From Rhizobiaceae bacterium (GTDB lineage Bacteria > Pseudomonadota > Alphaproteobacteria > Rhizobiales > Rhizobiaceae): 47,497 nucleotides of DNA. Below, in pieces: positions 35,673-45,592 of this stretch (its first letter is position 1; every line of letters begins with the position of its first letter). The stretch spans positions 1-47,497 of the forward strand of contig JAMLJD010000030.1 of NCBI GenBank assembly GCA_023953775.1. Direction: 5' to 3'. The position numbers and the translations under genes are program-made. The notes beneath the pieces are model-generated. The model was not told the DNA's origin and made no database searches. It saw only the letters and a program-made list of their open reading frames with translations.

Positions 35673-36656
35673 TCAGAACAGCGTCTTGAGCTCGCCGAGC
35701 TTCTCGTTCACCAGCCAGCCATAGTAATTTTCCTGCGGCATGCGGGGTGGCTTGCCCGCCTGCTTCAACTGGCTGTTTTCATGGGCCAGCGCTCTGGCCC
35801 GCTCCCGGGGATTGCCGACATTGTAGAGCGTCGCTGTTATGCCGGGGTTCTGCGAGATGTCGAAGCCGGCGATGTCGCGATAGGCGTCGATCGACTTGCG
35901 CAGCGCGGCCGCGACATAGGCAAGCGTCAGGTCAGGATCCATGATCGTCGCGTAGACCCGTTGCGGGTCGTTCACCGACAGTCGCGGCAGGCCCGAGACC
36001 TCGTGGACGAAATCGCCCATCTGCAGCGCGGTCAGCGGATTGAGCTGGCCTATGCCGAAGGTCTGCCCGGCATAAAACGGCTGGAAGAACACCGCGCTGA
36101 AGCGGTCGTTTGGGTATTGCCTGCCGTCGACCAGCTTGCCCCGGAAATCGGTGTTCCAGATCACCTCGCGGCAGACCCAGATCTCGTAGCTGTCGGACAG
36201 TTTCTCGCATTCGCTGAATTGCGGCCGCTCAAGGAAATCGGCGACCGATTCGCCGTCATAGGCGAAGCGGAAACGCGAGTTCAGATAGGAAACGGCCTTG
36301 ATGTAGTAGGTCTGCAGCCGGTCGTATGCGTCGACATTGTAGGTATGCTCGCCGACAATGGCACCTACGATATGAAGCGGATCGATGCCGTATTGCGCAG
36401 CCGCCTGCTTGATCTTTCCGCGCAGCTTGGCGTCGGTCGCCAGCAGCTTGTAGACCTTGGCGTATTTGGCCTCGTAGGTCGTCTTGCCGGCCTTGGTGCG
36501 TGACGCCGAGCCGAACGGGATTTCCGGCTGTTCGGCGTTCCTGTTTCCCGGCGGTACGACGGTAAGTGCCCATGCGGGCGCCGCAACGACGGCAAGCAGC
36601 GCGGCCAGAATGAAAGCGGCCACCCGCGATACGCCACGATCCCGCTTCAAGCCCAA
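35673..36656 (-). CDS. DUF1402 family secreted protein
   Basis: A 327-residue rhizobial protein with an N-terminal signal peptide (LKRDRGVSRVAAFILAALLAVVAAPAWA, split here only for description) and probable cleavage after AWA near residue 30. The mature domain matches DUF1402, with IDPLHIVGAIVGEHTYNVDAY and FYAGQTFGIGQLNPLTAL reminiscent of lysozyme-like or transglycosylase folds; activity is unproven. No ATG is available: TTG at 36656 or 36650, or GTG at 36623, must be used, so the start is uncertain. It lies downstream of hslV-GNAT-hslU on the same strand. Confidence 0.82.
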   Translation of the reverse strand: MGLKRDRGVSRVAAFILAALLAVVAAPAWALTVVPPGNRNAEQPEIPFGSASRTKAGKTTYEAKYAKVYKLLATDAKLRGKIKQAAAQYGIDPLHIVGAIVGEHTYNVDAYDRLQTYYIKAVSYLNSRFRFAYDGESVADFLERPQFSECEKLSDSYEIWVCREVIWNTDFRGKLVDGRQYPNDRFSAVFFQPFYAGQTFGIGQLNPLTALQMGDFVHEVSGLPRLSVNDPQRVYATIMDPDLTLAYVAAALRKSIDAYRDIAGFDISQNPGITATLYNVGNPRERARALAHENSQLKQAGKPPRMPQENYYGWLVNEKLGELKTLF

Positions 36657-36801
36657 GTCACAATCCGCCCGTTCCTGCCCATGCGATGCCGCAAGGTAGA
36701 TAGCACCCCTGGTCGAGTCGAGAACAAATGCCCCGATGCCGCCCTGGGGAGCGCCGGCTATTGCCTATCGGCAACAGCCGTTCTCCCGCGAAGCGCGCAA
36801 C

Positions 36802-38112
36802 CTACAGGATGAAACGCGACAAATCTGTGTTCTTGGCCAGATCGCCGACATTCTTCTTCACGTAGTCCGCGTCGATGACGACCTCGCTGCCGGACTTGTC
36901 CGGCGCGTTGAAGGAAATCTCGTCGAGCACCCGCTCCATCACCGTCTGCAGCCTGCGCGCGCCGATGTTCTCGACGCTGGCGTTCAGATCGACCGCGATG
37001 CCGGCAAGCGAATCGATGGCGTCGTCGGTGAAGGTCAGCGTCACGCCTTCGGTCTCCATCAGCGCGACATACTGCTTGATGAGGCTCGCCTCCGTTTCGG
37101 TCAGGATGCGCCGGAAATCCTCCTTCTCCAGTGCACGCAGTTCGACCCGGATCGGCAGTCGTCCCTGAAGCTCGGGCAGCAGGTCCGACGGCTTGGAGAC
37201 GTGGAAGGCGCCCGAGGCGATGAACAGGATGTGGTCGGTCTTCACCGGCCCGTACTTGGTCGCAACGGTTGTGCCTTCGACAAGCGGCAGCAGGTCGCGC
37301 TGCACGCCCTCGCGGCTGACACCCGCCCCGACGCCGCCCTCGCGGGTGGCGATCTTGTCGATCTCGTCGAGAAACACGATGCCGTCATTCTCGGTCGACG
37401 CCAGCGCCCGCTGGACGACCTCCTCCTGGTCGAGCAGCTTGTCGGATTCGTCGTTGATCAGGAACTTGTAGGATTCCTTGACCGTCGTCTTGCGCATCTT
37501 GGTGCGATTGCCGCCCATCGCCTTCGACAGCATGTCGTTGATGTTCATGACGCCGATATTGGCGCCCGGCATGCCGGGAATCTCGAAGCCGGGCATGCCG
37601 CCGCCAGTGTCGGCCACCTCGACCTCGATCTCCTTGTCGTCGAGCTCGCCGTCGCGCAGCTTCTTGCGGAAGGAATCGCGCGTCGCCGGGCTCGCCGTCT
37701 TGCCGACCAGCGCCTCGAGCACCCGCTCCTCGGCGTTGACGTGGGCGCGGGCCTTGACGTCCTCGCGCATCCTGTCGCGCACCAGGCCGATCGCGACCTC
37801 GACGAGGTCCCGGATGATCTGCTCGACATCGCGGCCGACATAGCCGACCTCGGTGAACTTCGTCGCCTCGACCTTCATGAAGGGCGCGCCGGCCAGCCTG
37901 GCAAGGCGGCGCGATATCTCGGTCTTGCCGACGCCGGTGGGGCCGATCATCAGGATGTTCTTCGGCATCACCTCTTCGCGCATCTGGCCATCGAGCTGCT
38001 GCCGGCGCCAGCGGTTGCGCAATGCGATCGCGACGGCGCGCTTGGCGTCCTTCTGTCCGATGATGTAGCGGTCGAGCTCGGATACGATCTCGCGGGGGGA
38101 AAAGGTGGTCAT
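36802..38112 (-). CDS. hslU: ATP-dependent protease ATPase subunit HslU (ClpY)
   Basis: A 436-residue AAA+ unfoldase that feeds substrates to HslV. Opening [20 protein letters not shown], Walker [12 protein letters not shown] (57-66), the inserted I domain (about 110-240), Walker [13 protein letters not shown], and the C-terminal LSRFIL tail that docks into HslV are all present. The ATG (38110-38112) overlaps the stop of the GNAT gene by four bases. Confidence 0.97.
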   Translation of the reverse strand: MTTFSPREIVSELDRYIIGQKDAKRAVAIALRNRWRRQQLDGQMREEVMPKNILMIGPTGVGKTEISRRLARLAGAPFMKVEATKFTEVGYVGRDVEQIIRDLVEVAIGLVRDRMREDVKARAHVNAEERVLEALVGKTASPATRDSFRKKLRDGELDDKEIEVEVADTGGGMPGFEIPGMPGANIGVMNINDMLSKAMGGNRTKMRKTTVKESYKFLINDESDKLLDQEEVVQRALASTENDGIVFLDEIDKIATREGGVGAGVSREGVQRDLLPLVEGTTVATKYGPVKTDHILFIASGAFHVSKPSDLLPELQGRLPIRVELRALEKEDFRRILTETEASLIKQYVALMETEGVTLTFTDDAIDSLAGIAVDLNASVENIGARRLQTVMERVLDEISFNAPDKSGSEVVIDADYVKKNVGDLAKNTDLSRFIL

Positions 38113-38651
38113 GCTGTCAACTCGATTTCGTGTGTCTGGTACTGCATGATCAGCGCGCCGTCGGTGCGGCCGATCAGGCTTTCAACCGGCCGGAAGCCGG
38201 CTTTCTCATAGGCGCGGATCGCCCGTGCGTTGCCGGGTTCGGGATCGATGATGATCGGCCGCGCGCGCTCCGCGCGTATCCCGTCGACGAAGGCGCGCAG
38301 CGCCGCCGATCCTATTCCCCGCGAGAGCTTGGTCTCCTCGCCGATCGAGATGTCGACACCGACGCTCTCGGGCGGAAAGGCGGCTAGCCAGGGGTGGTCC
38401 TCGATCCAGGTCGCGTTCTGATGGTCGCCCAGATACCACATCTGGACATAGCCGACCGGTTCGCCGTCGAGCATGACGATGAACGGCCGGGTGCTGTCGC
38501 GGCCCTCGACCATGTCGCGGATCAGGCCGAACTCCTCCTCGGGCTCGCCCCACCATTGCCGCCAGTGCGGCGTGTCGAGCCAGGACCGGAGCAGGGGATA
38601 GTGTTCCGCCGTGACCGGATCGAACGATATCGCGCCCGGATCACTCCGCAT
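38109..38651 (-). CDS. GNAT family N-acetyltransferase (aminoglycoside 6'-acetyltransferase-like fold)
   Basis: A 180-residue acetyltransferase of the Acetyltransf_8-like GNAT group. [20 protein letters not shown] opens the fold, WWGEPEEEF and [11 protein letters not shown] follow, and the acetyl-CoA loop region is [17 protein letters not shown], then [15 protein letters not shown]. Its place between hslV and hslU, overlapping hslV by 11 bases and hslU by four, is conserved in rhizobia, so it is co-expressed with the protease. The acetyl acceptor is unknown; resistance should not be assumed. Confidence 0.88.
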   Translation of the reverse strand: MRSDPGAISFDPVTAEHYPLLRSWLDTPHWRQWWGEPEEEFGLIRDMVEGRDSTRPFIVMLDGEPVGYVQMWYLGDHQNATWIEDHPWLAAFPPESVGVDISIGEETKLSRGIGSAALRAFVDGIRAERARPIIIDPEPGNARAIRAYEKAGFRPVESLIGRTDGALIMQYQTHEIELTA

Positions 38652-39189
38652 CGAGCGTTTCCACGACGATGTTGGCGTTGGTGTAGATACAGATCTCCGA
38701 AGCGATCTGCATGGCGCGCCGCGCGATCTCCTCGGCGTCCTTGTCGGTGTCGGCGAGGGCGCGCGCCGCGGCAAGCGCATAATTGCCGCCCGAGCCGATC
38801 GCCATCACGCCCTGTTCGGGTTCAAGCACGTCGCCGGTGCCCGTCAGGGCCAGCGTCACGCTCTTGTCGGCGACCAGCATCATGGCTTCCAGCCGCCGCA
38901 GGTAGCGGTCCGTGCGCCAGTCCTTGGCAAGTTCGACGCAGGCGCGCGTCAACTGGTCCGGATATTGCTCGAGCTTGGCTTCCAGCCGTTCGAGCAGGGT
39001 GAAGGCGTCGGCGGTGGCGCCGGCGAAGCCGGCGATCACATTGCCCTTGCCGAGCCGGCGGACCTTGCGCGCATTGCCCTTCATCACCGTCTGGCCGAGG
39101 CTGACCTGTCCGTCGCCGGCGATCACCACCTTGCCGCCCTTGCGGACGGTGACGATGGTCGTCGCATGCATCGAGGGTATGTCTGTCAT
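38641..39189 (-). CDS. hslV: ATP-dependent protease peptidase subunit HslV (ClpQ)
   Basis: A 182-residue N-terminal-nucleophile threonine protease. Compared with the E. coli protein, which matures by removing Met before TTIVSV, this has a nine-residue leader MTDIPSMHA before TTIVTVRKG; autocleavage would expose Thr10. [13 protein letters not shown] and [14 protein letters not shown] are typical. ATG at 39187-39189 with divergent hisB beyond a 186-bp gap that includes a GC-rich hairpin (39282-39304). Confidence 0.96.
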   Translation of the reverse strand: MTDIPSMHATTIVTVRKGGKVVIAGDGQVSLGQTVMKGNARKVRRLGKGNVIAGFAGATADAFTLLERLEAKLEQYPDQLTRACVELAKDWRTDRYLRRLEAMMLVADKSVTLALTGTGDVLEPEQGVMAIGSGGNYALAAARALADTDKDAEEIARRAMQIASEICIYTNANIVVETLDAE

Positions 39190-39375
39190 GTGATGGCTCC
39201 AACCGCGCCGCCGGGTTGGCGCGCGGCCGTTTTTCGGGGTGGTTCGTGACCGCTTATGTATGTCCGGCAACCACGATTGCAAACGCCGCGGCCGCGGCGG
39301 CGTTCAATCTGGCTTTCGCACGGCCATGCTGTTAGAAGGCGGTCGCATTCGTCGCCATCAATCGGGAACTGCGCA

Positions 39376-39987
39376 ATGGGTTCTTCCGGCAAGCCACGCA
39401 CGGCGCGCGTCAGCCGCAAGACGGCCGAGACGCAAATCGACGTGTCGATCGACCTCGACGGCACCGGCCGCTTCGAGATTTCGACCGGCGTGGGCTTCTT
39501 CGATCACATGCTGGCGCAGCTGTCGCGGCATTCGCTGATCGACATGACGGTCGAGGCCAGGGGCGACCTGCACATCGACGATCACCACACGGTCGAGGAC
39601 ACCGGCATCGTGATCGGCCAGGCGCTGGCCGAGGCGCTGGGTGAGCGGCGCGGCATCACGCGCTACGCCTCGATCGACCTCGCCATGGACGAAACGCTGA
39701 CCAAGGCTGCCGTGGACGTCTCGGGCCGGCCCTATCTGGTCTGGAACGTCGCCTTCCAGGCGCCCAAGATCGGCACCTTCGACACCGAGCTCGTGCGCGA
39801 GTTCTTCCAGGCCTTCGCCCAGAATGCCGGCATCACGCTGCATGTCGTCAACCATTACGGCGCCAACGGGCATCACATCGCCGAGACCTGCTTCAAGGCC
39901 GTCGCGCGGGCGCTGCGCGCCGCGATCGAGCCGGATGCGCGGCAGGCTGGCGCCATTCCGTCGACCAAGGGCACGCTGAAGGGCTGA
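39376..39987 (+). CDS. hisB: Imidazoleglycerol-phosphate dehydratase
   Basis: A 203-residue single-function HisB (no phosphatase domain) that dehydrates imidazoleglycerol phosphate in histidine synthesis. The metal-binding signatures are [30 protein letters not shown] and [20 protein letters not shown] 39376 is preceded by GGAACTG. First gene of hisB-DUF2628-hisH-DUF1330-hisA-hisF-hisE, the usual rhizobial his cluster. Confidence 0.96.
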   Translation: MGSSGKPRTARVSRKTAETQIDVSIDLDGTGRFEISTGVGFFDHMLAQLSRHSLIDMTVEARGDLHIDDHHTVEDTGIVIGQALAEALGERRGITRYASIDLAMDETLTKAAVDVSGRPYLVWNVAFQAPKIGTFDTELVREFFQAFAQNAGITLHVVNHYGANGHHIAETCFKAVARALRAAIEPDARQAGAIPSTKGTLKG

Positions 39988-39992
39988 TCGCG

Positions 39993-40466
39993 ATGGCATC
40001 CTATGTGGTGATGGAACCGCCGCGCGACCGCGACGACGACGCACGGCTGGTGCGCGACGGGTTCCACCTCTTCGCCTTCCTGATCCCGTTCCTGTGGCTG
40101 TTGTGGCACCGGCTGTGGATCGAGGCCGCACTGGTGCTGGCGGCTTCGCTGGCGATCGCCGCGCTGGGCTCGGCGGCGGGCTTCGGCGAGGCGGCGCCGT
40201 TTCTGTCGCTGCTCGTATCGATCTATGTCGGGCTCGAGGGCGCCGCGCTGCTGACCCGCGCTCTGGCGCGGCGCGGCTGGCGCGAATGGGGCGTCGTCGA
40301 AGGCGGCAATCGAGCGGAAGCCGAGGCTCGTTACGTCGCCGAATCGGTTGGCGACGCACCGGACCGCGTTCCGGCCGCTCCGGTCACGCGGCCCGGTTCG
40401 CAGCCGGGTCGGGCGACGCCGTCCGCCTTCGCGCTCGGCATGCTCTCCTATCCGGGCCGGCGCTGA
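39993..40466 (+). CDS. DUF2628 domain-containing membrane protein
   Basis: A 157-residue protein with two or three membrane segments ([51 protein letters not shown]) followed by a cytoplasmic, proline-rich tail. It matches DUF2628, which regularly sits between hisB and hisH in rhizobia although no role in histidine synthesis is known. Five bases separate it from hisB and one from hisH, so it is co-transcribed. Confidence 0.85.
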   Translation: MASYVVMEPPRDRDDDARLVRDGFHLFAFLIPFLWLLWHRLWIEAALVLAASLAIAALGSAAGFGEAAPFLSLLVSIYVGLEGAALLTRALARRGWREWGVVEGGNRAEAEARYVAESVGDAPDRVPAAPVTRPGSQPGRATPSAFALGMLSYPGRR

Positions 40467-40467
40467 T

Positions 40468-41118
40468 ATGCTGGTGGCGATCGTCGACTACGGTTCGGGC
40501 AATCTGCGCTCGGCGACAAAGGCGTTCGAGCGGGCGGCGCGCGAGACCGGCATCAATGCCGAGATAGCGCTGACCGACCGTGCCGAGACCGTCGCCAAGG
40601 CCGATCGCATCGTGTTGCCGGGCGTCGGCGCCTATGCCGACTGCCGCGCCGGGCTGGGCACGGTGCCGGGCATGGTCGAGGCGATCGAGGAAGGCGTCGC
40701 CGCGAAGGGCCGGCCGTTTCTCGGCATTTGCGTCGGCATGCAGCTGATGGCGTCGCGCGGGCTCGAAAAGACGGTGACGGACGGCTTCGGCTGGATCAAG
40801 GGCGACGTGGTCGAGATGACGCCGTCCGATCCGGATCTGAAGATTCCGCAGATCGGCTGGAATACGATCGACGTCCGGCGCCCGCACCCGCTCTTCGACG
40901 GCATCGCGACCGGGCCGGACGGGCTGCACGCGTACTTCGTGCATTCCTATCACCTCGCGGCGACGAACGCCGGCGACGTGCTGGCCGTCGCGGACTATGG
41001 CGGCCCGGTGACCGCGGCCGTCGCGCGCGACAACATGGCCGGCACGCAGTTCCATCCCGAGAAGAGCCAGGCGCTCGGCCTGGCCCTTATCGGCAATTTC
41101 CTGAAATGGAAACCCTAG
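40468..41118 (+). CDS. hisH: Imidazole glycerol phosphate synthase, glutaminase subunit
   Basis: A 216-residue class I glutamine amidotransferase that supplies ammonia to His[16 protein letters not shown] opens the protein, the nucleophile cysteine lies in [14 protein letters not shown], and the His-Glu pair in [10 protein letters not shown] completes the triad. The TAG stop overlaps the left border (CCTAGG) of an intergenic repeat. Confidence 0.96.
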   Translation: MLVAIVDYGSGNLRSATKAFERAARETGINAEIALTDRAETVAKADRIVLPGVGAYADCRAGLGTVPGMVEAIEEGVAAKGRPFLGICVGMQLMASRGLEKTVTDGFGWIKGDVVEMTPSDPDLKIPQIGWNTIDVRRPHPLFDGIATGPDGLHAYFVHSYHLAATNAGDVLAVADYGGPVTAAVARDNMAGTQFHPEKSQALGLALIGNFLKWKP

Positions 41119-41183
41119 GGCATTTTGCGGCGGGGTGGCATCGCCTCGTGTCGCACAGATGCCGAAAGTGAATATGGTCTAGG
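41113..41183 (+). repeat. CTAG-ended intergenic repeat, second family (between hisH and DUF1330)
   Basis: A 71-base stretch begins CCCTAGGGCAT and ends ATATGGTCTAGG, so the ends are inverted CTAG-bordered arms around a GC-rich, foldable middle. It matches the minus-strand repeat at 33558-33619. The left border contains the hisH stop codon. The right border flows into AGGAGG (41181-41186), a perfect Shine-Dalgarno six bases from the DUF1330 ATG. Such repeats resemble palindromes frequent in Mesorhizobium-like genomes. Confidence 0.7.
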
Positions 41184-41192
41184 AGGCACGCG

Positions 41193-41483
41193 ATGAGCAA
41201 GAAAGGCTACTGGATGGCGATGGTCGACGTCACCGACCCCGAGGGCTATCCGAACTACGTTGCAGCAAACAAGGCGGCCTTCGACAAGTACGGCGCGAAG
41301 TTCCTGGTGCGCGGCGGCCAGGGCGAGGTGTTCGAGGGACCGGCCGCGACCCGGCTGGTGGTGATCGAGTTCGAGGACTACCGGACCGCGCTCGACTGTT
41401 ACCACTCGCCCGAATACCAGGCCGCGCTGAAGCTGCGGCAGCAATTCTCGACCGCGCATTTCGCGATCGTCGAGGGCGTGTGA
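41193..41483 (+). CDS. DUF1330 domain-containing protein
   Basis: A 96-residue protein of the DUF1330 family, a dimeric alpha/beta-barrel fold: [55 protein letters not shown]. Function is unknown. Its ATG has AGGAGG six bases upstream, within the repeat's right border. It is regularly found between hisH and hisA in rhizobia. The stop overlaps a possible GTG start of hisA. Confidence 0.9.
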   Translation: MSKKGYWMAMVDVTDPEGYPNYVAANKAAFDKYGAKFLVRGGQGEVFEGPAATRLVVIEFEDYRTALDCYHSPEYQAALKLRQQFSTAHFAIVEGV

Positions 41484-41488
41484 CGCCG

Positions 41489-42253
41489 ATGATCCTGTTT
41501 CCGGCCATCGATCTGAAGGACGGCGCCTGCGTCCGGCTCAAGCTGGGCGAGATGGACACCGCCACGGTCTACAACGCCGATCCGGCGGCCCAGGCGCTGG
41601 CCTTCGAGGACCAGGGCTTCGACTGGCTCCACGTCGTCGATCTGAATGGAGCGTTCGAGGGCGAGAGCCGCAACGGCGCGGCGGTCGATGCGATCCTCAA
41701 GGCAACGAGGAACCCGGTCCAGCTCGGCGGCGGCATCAGGACGATGGCCGATATCGAGCGCTGGCTCGACAAGGGCCTCGCCCGCGTCATCCTCGGCACC
41801 GTCGCGGTGAAGGATCCCGATCTGGTGAAGCAGGCCTGCCGCAGCTTTCCCGGCAGGATCGCGCTCGGCATCGACGCCAAGGGCGGCAAGGTCGCGGTCG
41901 AGGGCTGGGCGAAGGCGTCGACGCTGGGCGCCGCGGAACTTGCCAGGCGTTTCGAGGGCGCGGGCGCGGCGGCGATCGTCTACACCGACATCGACCGCGA
42001 TGGCGTGCTGACCGGTATCAACTGGGAGGCGACGATCGAGCTCGCCGATGCCGTCTCGACGCCGGTGATCGCATCTGGCGGCCTCGCATCGCTCGCCGAC
42101 ATCGTGCGCATGACGATGCCCGACGCGGCGAAGCTGGAAGGCGCGATCTCCGGCCGCGCGCTCTATGACGGCCGCATCGATCCGGCCGAGGCGCTGGCGG
42201 TGCTGAAGGGCCGGACGGCGGTTCCCGCGGCCTATTTCGAGGAACCGAGATGA
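41489..42253 (+). CDS. hisA: Phosphoribosylformimino-5-aminoimidazole carboxamide ribotide isomerase
   Basis: A 254-residue TIM barrel performing the ProFAR isomerisation in histidine synthesis. Phosphate-binding and catalytic marks are [16 protein letters not shown] (catalytic Asp of DLKDG) and [13 protein letters not shown] (second catalytic Asp). ATG 41489 gives the standard MILFPAID start; a GTG three codons upstream (41480, overlapping the DUF1330 stop as GTGA) is an alternative. It overlaps hisF by ATGA. Confidence 0.95.
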   Translation: MILFPAIDLKDGACVRLKLGEMDTATVYNADPAAQALAFEDQGFDWLHVVDLNGAFEGESRNGAAVDAILKATRNPVQLGGGIRTMADIERWLDKGLARVILGTVAVKDPDLVKQACRSFPGRIALGIDAKGGKVAVEGWAKASTLGAAELARRFEGAGAAAIVYTDIDRDGVLTGINWEATIELADAVSTPVIASGGLASLADIVRMTMPDAAKLEGAISGRALYDGRIDPAEALAVLKGRTAVPAAYFEEPR

Positions 42254-43035
42254 CCCTCAAAGTCCGCGTCATCCCCTGCCTCGACGTCAAGGACGGCCGC
42301 GTCGTCAAGGGCGTCAACTTCGTCGACCTCATCGACGCGGGCGACCCGGTCGAGGCGGCGAAGGCCTATGACGCTGCCGGTGCGGACGAGCTATGTTTCC
42401 TCGACATCACCGCCTCATCGGACAATCGCGAGACGATCTTCGACGTCGTTGCGCGCACTGCCGAACAGTGCTTCATGCCGCTGACGGTCGGTGGCGGTGT
42501 GCGCGCGGTGGCCGACATCCGCAAGCTCTTGCTGGCAGGCGCCGACAAGGTCTCGATCAACACGGCGGCGGTGAAGAACCCGGCATTCGTGGCGGAAGCG
42601 GCGGACAAGTTCGGCAACCAGTGCATTGTCGTCGCCATCGACGCAAAGCGCGTATCGGGCGCCGGCGAGACCGCCCGCTGGGAGATCTTCACCCATGGCG
42701 GCCGTGAGCCGACCGGCATCGACGCGGTCGAGTTCGCAGGCAAGGTCGTGGAGCTAGGAGCGGGCGAGATACTGCTGACCTCGATGGACCGCGACGGCAC
42801 CAAGGCCGGCTATGATTGCGAACTGACGCGCGCTATCGCCGATGCGGTGCGCGCGCCCGTGATCGCGTCGGGCGGGGTCGGCACGCTCGACCACCTCGTC
42901 GAGGGCGTCCGCGACGGCCATGCCTCGGCCGTGCTCGCGGCTTCGATCTTCCATTTCGGCACCTACACCATTGCCGAGGCAAAGGCGCACATGGCACAAG
43001 CCGGACTGCCGATGCGCCTCGACAGGGCGGCGTGA
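42250..43035 (+). CDS. hisF: Imidazole glycerol phosphate synthase, cyclase subunit
   Basis: A 261-residue TIM barrel that, with ammonia from HisH, forms imidazoleglycerol phosphate and [23 protein letters not shown] has the first catalytic aspartate, and [25 protein letters not shown] and [14 protein letters not shown] (second aspartate) follow. Its start overlaps the hisA stop by four bases. Confidence 0.97.
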   Translation: MTLKVRVIPCLDVKDGRVVKGVNFVDLIDAGDPVEAAKAYDAAGADELCFLDITASSDNRETIFDVVARTAEQCFMPLTVGGGVRAVADIRKLLLAGADKVSINTAAVKNPAFVAEAADKFGNQCIVVAIDAKRVSGAGETARWEIFTHGGREPTGIDAVEFAGKVVELGAGEILLTSMDRDGTKAGYDCELTRAIADAVRAPVIASGGVGTLDHLVEGVRDGHASAVLAASIFHFGTYTIAEAKAHMAQAGLPMRLDRAA

Positions 43036-43048
43036 CGCGGAGACGATG

Positions 43049-43372
43049 ATGAGCAGCTTTTCCCTTTCCGACCTGGAAGCGATCATCGCACCGCGTGCGA
43101 CCTCCGGCGCGGCCGATTCATGGACGGCGAAGCTGGTCGCCGGCGGCATGCCGAAGGCATCCCGCAAGCTCGGCGAAGAGGCGATCGAGACAGTCGTCGC
43201 CGCGCTTTCCGGAAGTCGCGACGACCTCGTTTCCGAAAGCGCCGATCTTCTCTATCATTGGCTTGTTGTGCTCGCCGTCGCGGGCGTGCCGCTTGCCGAC
43301 GTGATGGCGGAACTGGAGCGGCGCACCGCGATGTCGGGCGTGGAGGAGAAGGCAGCGCGCCGGAAAGGCTGA
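43049..43372 (+). CDS. hisE: Phosphoribosyl-ATP pyrophosphatase
   Basis: A 107-residue all-helical enzyme hydrolysing PR-ATP to PR-AMP. The metal-binding EE...E..D motif is seen in [13 protein letters not shown] and [14 protein letters not shown]. HisE is separate from HisI, as in many alphaproteobacteria; hisI is not in the window. Of two adjacent ATGs (43046 and 43049) the second has better spacing to GGAG. Confidence 0.94.
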   Translation: MSSFSLSDLEAIIAPRATSGAADSWTAKLVAGGMPKASRKLGEEAIETVVAALSGSRDDLVSESADLLYHWLVVLAVAGVPLADVMAELERRTAMSGVEEKAARRKG

Positions 43373-43398
43373 TCCGCCCGACGGGCGCTGCCAGGGAA

Positions 43399-44364
43399 AT
43401 GCCGATGGACCAACTCGTTCCCAGCGAGAAATATTCGCCTTACCGCTTCTTCACGGCCGAGCAGTGGGCGCAGTTTCGCGCCGACACGCCGCAGACGTTG
43501 CGCGAGGACGAGGTTCAGCGCCTGCGATCCTTGAACGATCCGATCGACCTCGAGGAAGTCCGGCGCATCTACCTTGCGATTTCGCGCCTGTTGTCGGCGC
43601 ATGTCGAGGCTACGCAGCTTCTGTTCCGACAGCGCCAGATCTTCTTCGACGCCAACGACGCGGTGAAGACGCCCTTCATCATCGGCATCGCCGGTTCGGT
43701 CGCGGTCGGCAAATCGACCACCGCCCGTGTGCTGCAGGAGCTTCTCAAGCGCTGGCCTTCCAGTCCGAAGGTCGATCTGGTCACCACCGACGGCTTTCTC
43801 TACCCCAACGAGGTGCTGCGTCGCGAAAACCTGATGGACCGCAAGGGCTTTCCCGAAAGCTACGATGTCGGCCAGGTGCTGCGGTTCCTTTCGGGTATCA
43901 AGTCGGGGCAGGCCAACGTCCAGGCGCCGCTCTATTCCCATCTGACCTATGACGTGCTGCCCGGCGAGTTCCTCACCATCGACAGGCCGGATATCCTGAT
44001 CTTCGAAGGCATCAACGTTCTCCAGACCCGGGAACTGCCGAAGGACGGCAAGGCGGTGCCGTTCGTGTCCGACTTCTTCGACTTCTCGATCTATATCGAC
44101 GCCGACGAGGACCTGATCCACCAGTGGTATGTGGATCGCTTCATGCGGCTGCGCGAGACGGCGTTCCGCAATCCCGAATCGTTCTTCCACCGCTATTCGC
44201 AGCTTTCGGCGGATTCGGCGATGGCGATCGCCGAAGGTCTCTGGACCAACATCAACCTGAAGAACCTGCGCGAGAATATCCAGCCGACGCGGCCGCGCGC
44301 CGATCTGATCCTGCGCAAGGGCGCGGATCATCTCATCCAGGAAGTCGCGCTCAGGAAGCTGTAG
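43399..44364 (+). CDS. coaA: Type I pantothenate kinase
   Basis: A 321-residue kinase that phosphorylates pantothenate, the first and regulated step of CoA synthesis. The P loop is [16 protein letters not shown] (about residues 96-111), [14 protein letters not shown] holds the catalytic aspartate, and FEGINVLQ and [14 protein letters not shown] follow. Two ATGs (43399 and 43405) differ by two codons. The 3' end overlaps the convergent GT87 gene by 14 bases. In rhizobia coaA commonly follows hisE. Confidence 0.96.
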   Translation: MPMDQLVPSEKYSPYRFFTAEQWAQFRADTPQTLREDEVQRLRSLNDPIDLEEVRRIYLAISRLLSAHVEATQLLFRQRQIFFDANDAVKTPFIIGIAGSVAVGKSTTARVLQELLKRWPSSPKVDLVTTDGFLYPNEVLRRENLMDRKGFPESYDVGQVLRFLSGIKSGQANVQAPLYSHLTYDVLPGEFLTIDRPDILIFEGINVLQTRELPKDGKAVPFVSDFFDFSIYIDADEDLIHQWYVDRFMRLRETAFRNPESFFHRYSQLSADSAMAIAEGLWTNINLKNLRENIQPTRPRADLILRKGADHLIQEVALRKL

Positions 44365-45592
44365 CCGGTTCCGGCGCGTTTCGATCCGTCGTCCGCCATA
44401 TCGCGCCGCCGCCGATTTCGTTCCATCGGGCATAGAACAGCCACGCCGCCAGCGCGACCGGAGCCACGATGCCGGCCGAGAAGCCGAGGGGGCCGTGCAG
44501 CTCGGGGAAGAAGATCGCGAACACCCACAAGGCTCCGAAAAAGGCGACCTGCGGCTTGCGGTCGGTGAGCAGGAACCAGGCGATGGCGAGATAGACCGGT
44601 GCGGTGTCGTGCGTGTAGCCGTAAGGCGTCGCGGCGATGACGAGAACACCGGTCATTGCGACCCGCGACAGATGGTCGATCCGCGCCGCGGGACGCCACA
44701 GCCATATCGCGGCCGCGACTGCGATCGCCGTTGCGAACCCCTGGACGAGATAGGCCATGGCAAGGTCGGCCCCCAGCGAACGGGCGGTTACGAACACCGT
44801 AGCCGCATGGGTGTGATAGGCCTGCGGATAAGGCTGCTCCATGATCAGGGTCATGAGTGCCCGGGTCTCGGTGAGAAATCCGACCCAGACGTCGAAGCCG
44901 AACAGAAGTCCGGTGGCGAGCACGAGCACAACGGCGGTAACCGCCGCGGAGATGAAGGCCCGGATGTTCCAGCTTGCCAAAAGGACGAAGGGCAGGAGGA
45001 TGCCGAGATGCGGCTTGATCGTCAGAAACCCGATCAGGACCCCGGCGAGGATCGGCTTGCGCGGTGCGAGGGTCAGCCCGCCGATCAGCAGCGCCGCCGT
45101 CAGCGCTCCGTTCTGTCCGAAGACCTGGTTCGACCATATGGCCGGGCTGAGCAGCACGAAGAGATGTGCCAGGACCGGCAGCCGGAACGGTCGCAGCGCG
45201 AGATGGAACAGGAACAGCGTTCCGGCCGACCACACGATGTAGGCAAGCCAGATCGGCATCAGGGCGAGCGGGACGCCTATGAGCAATATGTGCGGCGGAT
45301 AGCTCCATTCCTGCGGATGCGGCAGCGTAACACCCAGGATACGGTCGAGCGCCTCGCGATAGGCAGCCGGATCGAACAGGAGCCCGGTATGGCCCTCGAG
45401 CGCCATGACCGAGCCGGCCCACAGATTGGAGAAATCCCAGTAGGGCAGGCGTTCGGCCACCGGCGACAGCCCGTCCGCGTCGAGCTGCCAGAGCGTGACC
45501 TGCTGTGCGAGGCCCATGGCGATGCAGAACAGGCCGATTGCCAGGCAGATCGTGCGTTGCCGCGATTCGAGGCGCTGGTAGGACGGGATCAT
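44351..45592 (-). CDS. GT87-type (DUF2029) polyprenyl-phosphate-dependent glycosyltransferase
   Basis: A 413-residue membrane protein with about ten transmembrane helices. It has the family's first extracytoplasmic loop, [17 protein letters not shown] with the conserved aspartate, then [12 protein letters not shown]; the middle part [18 protein letters not shown] is typical of DUF2029. Relatives transfer mannose or arabinose from polyprenyl phosphate to lipids or glycans. The acceptor is unknown here. The ATG overlaps the PAP2 gene's stop by four bases, so both act together. It is convergent with coaA. Confidence 0.85.
   Translation of the reverse strand: MIPSYQRLESRQRTICLAIGLFCIAMGLAQQVTLWQLDADGLSPVAERLPYWDFSNLWAGSVMALEGHTGLLFDPAAYREALDRILGVTLPHPQEWSYPPHILLIGVPLALMPIWLAYIVWSAGTLFLFHLALRPFRLPVLAHLFVLLSPAIWSNQVFGQNGALTAALLIGGLTLAPRKPILAGVLIGFLTIKPHLGILLPFVLLASWNIRAFISAAVTAVVLVLATGLLFGFDVWVGFLTETRALMTLIMEQPYPQAYHTHAATVFVTARSLGADLAMAYLVQGFATAIAVAAAIWLWRPAARIDHLSRVAMTGVLVIAATPYGYTHDTAPVYLAIAWFLLTDRKPQVAFFGALWVFAIFFPELHGPLGFSAGIVAPVALAAWLFYARWNEIGGGAIWRTTDRNAPEPATAS

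Noticed and set aside
39282..39304. GC-rich hairpin between hslV and hisB as terminator
   Set aside because: It lies between two divergent starts, with no T-run, so it cannot terminate either gene; it may simply be a palindrome of GC-rich DNA.
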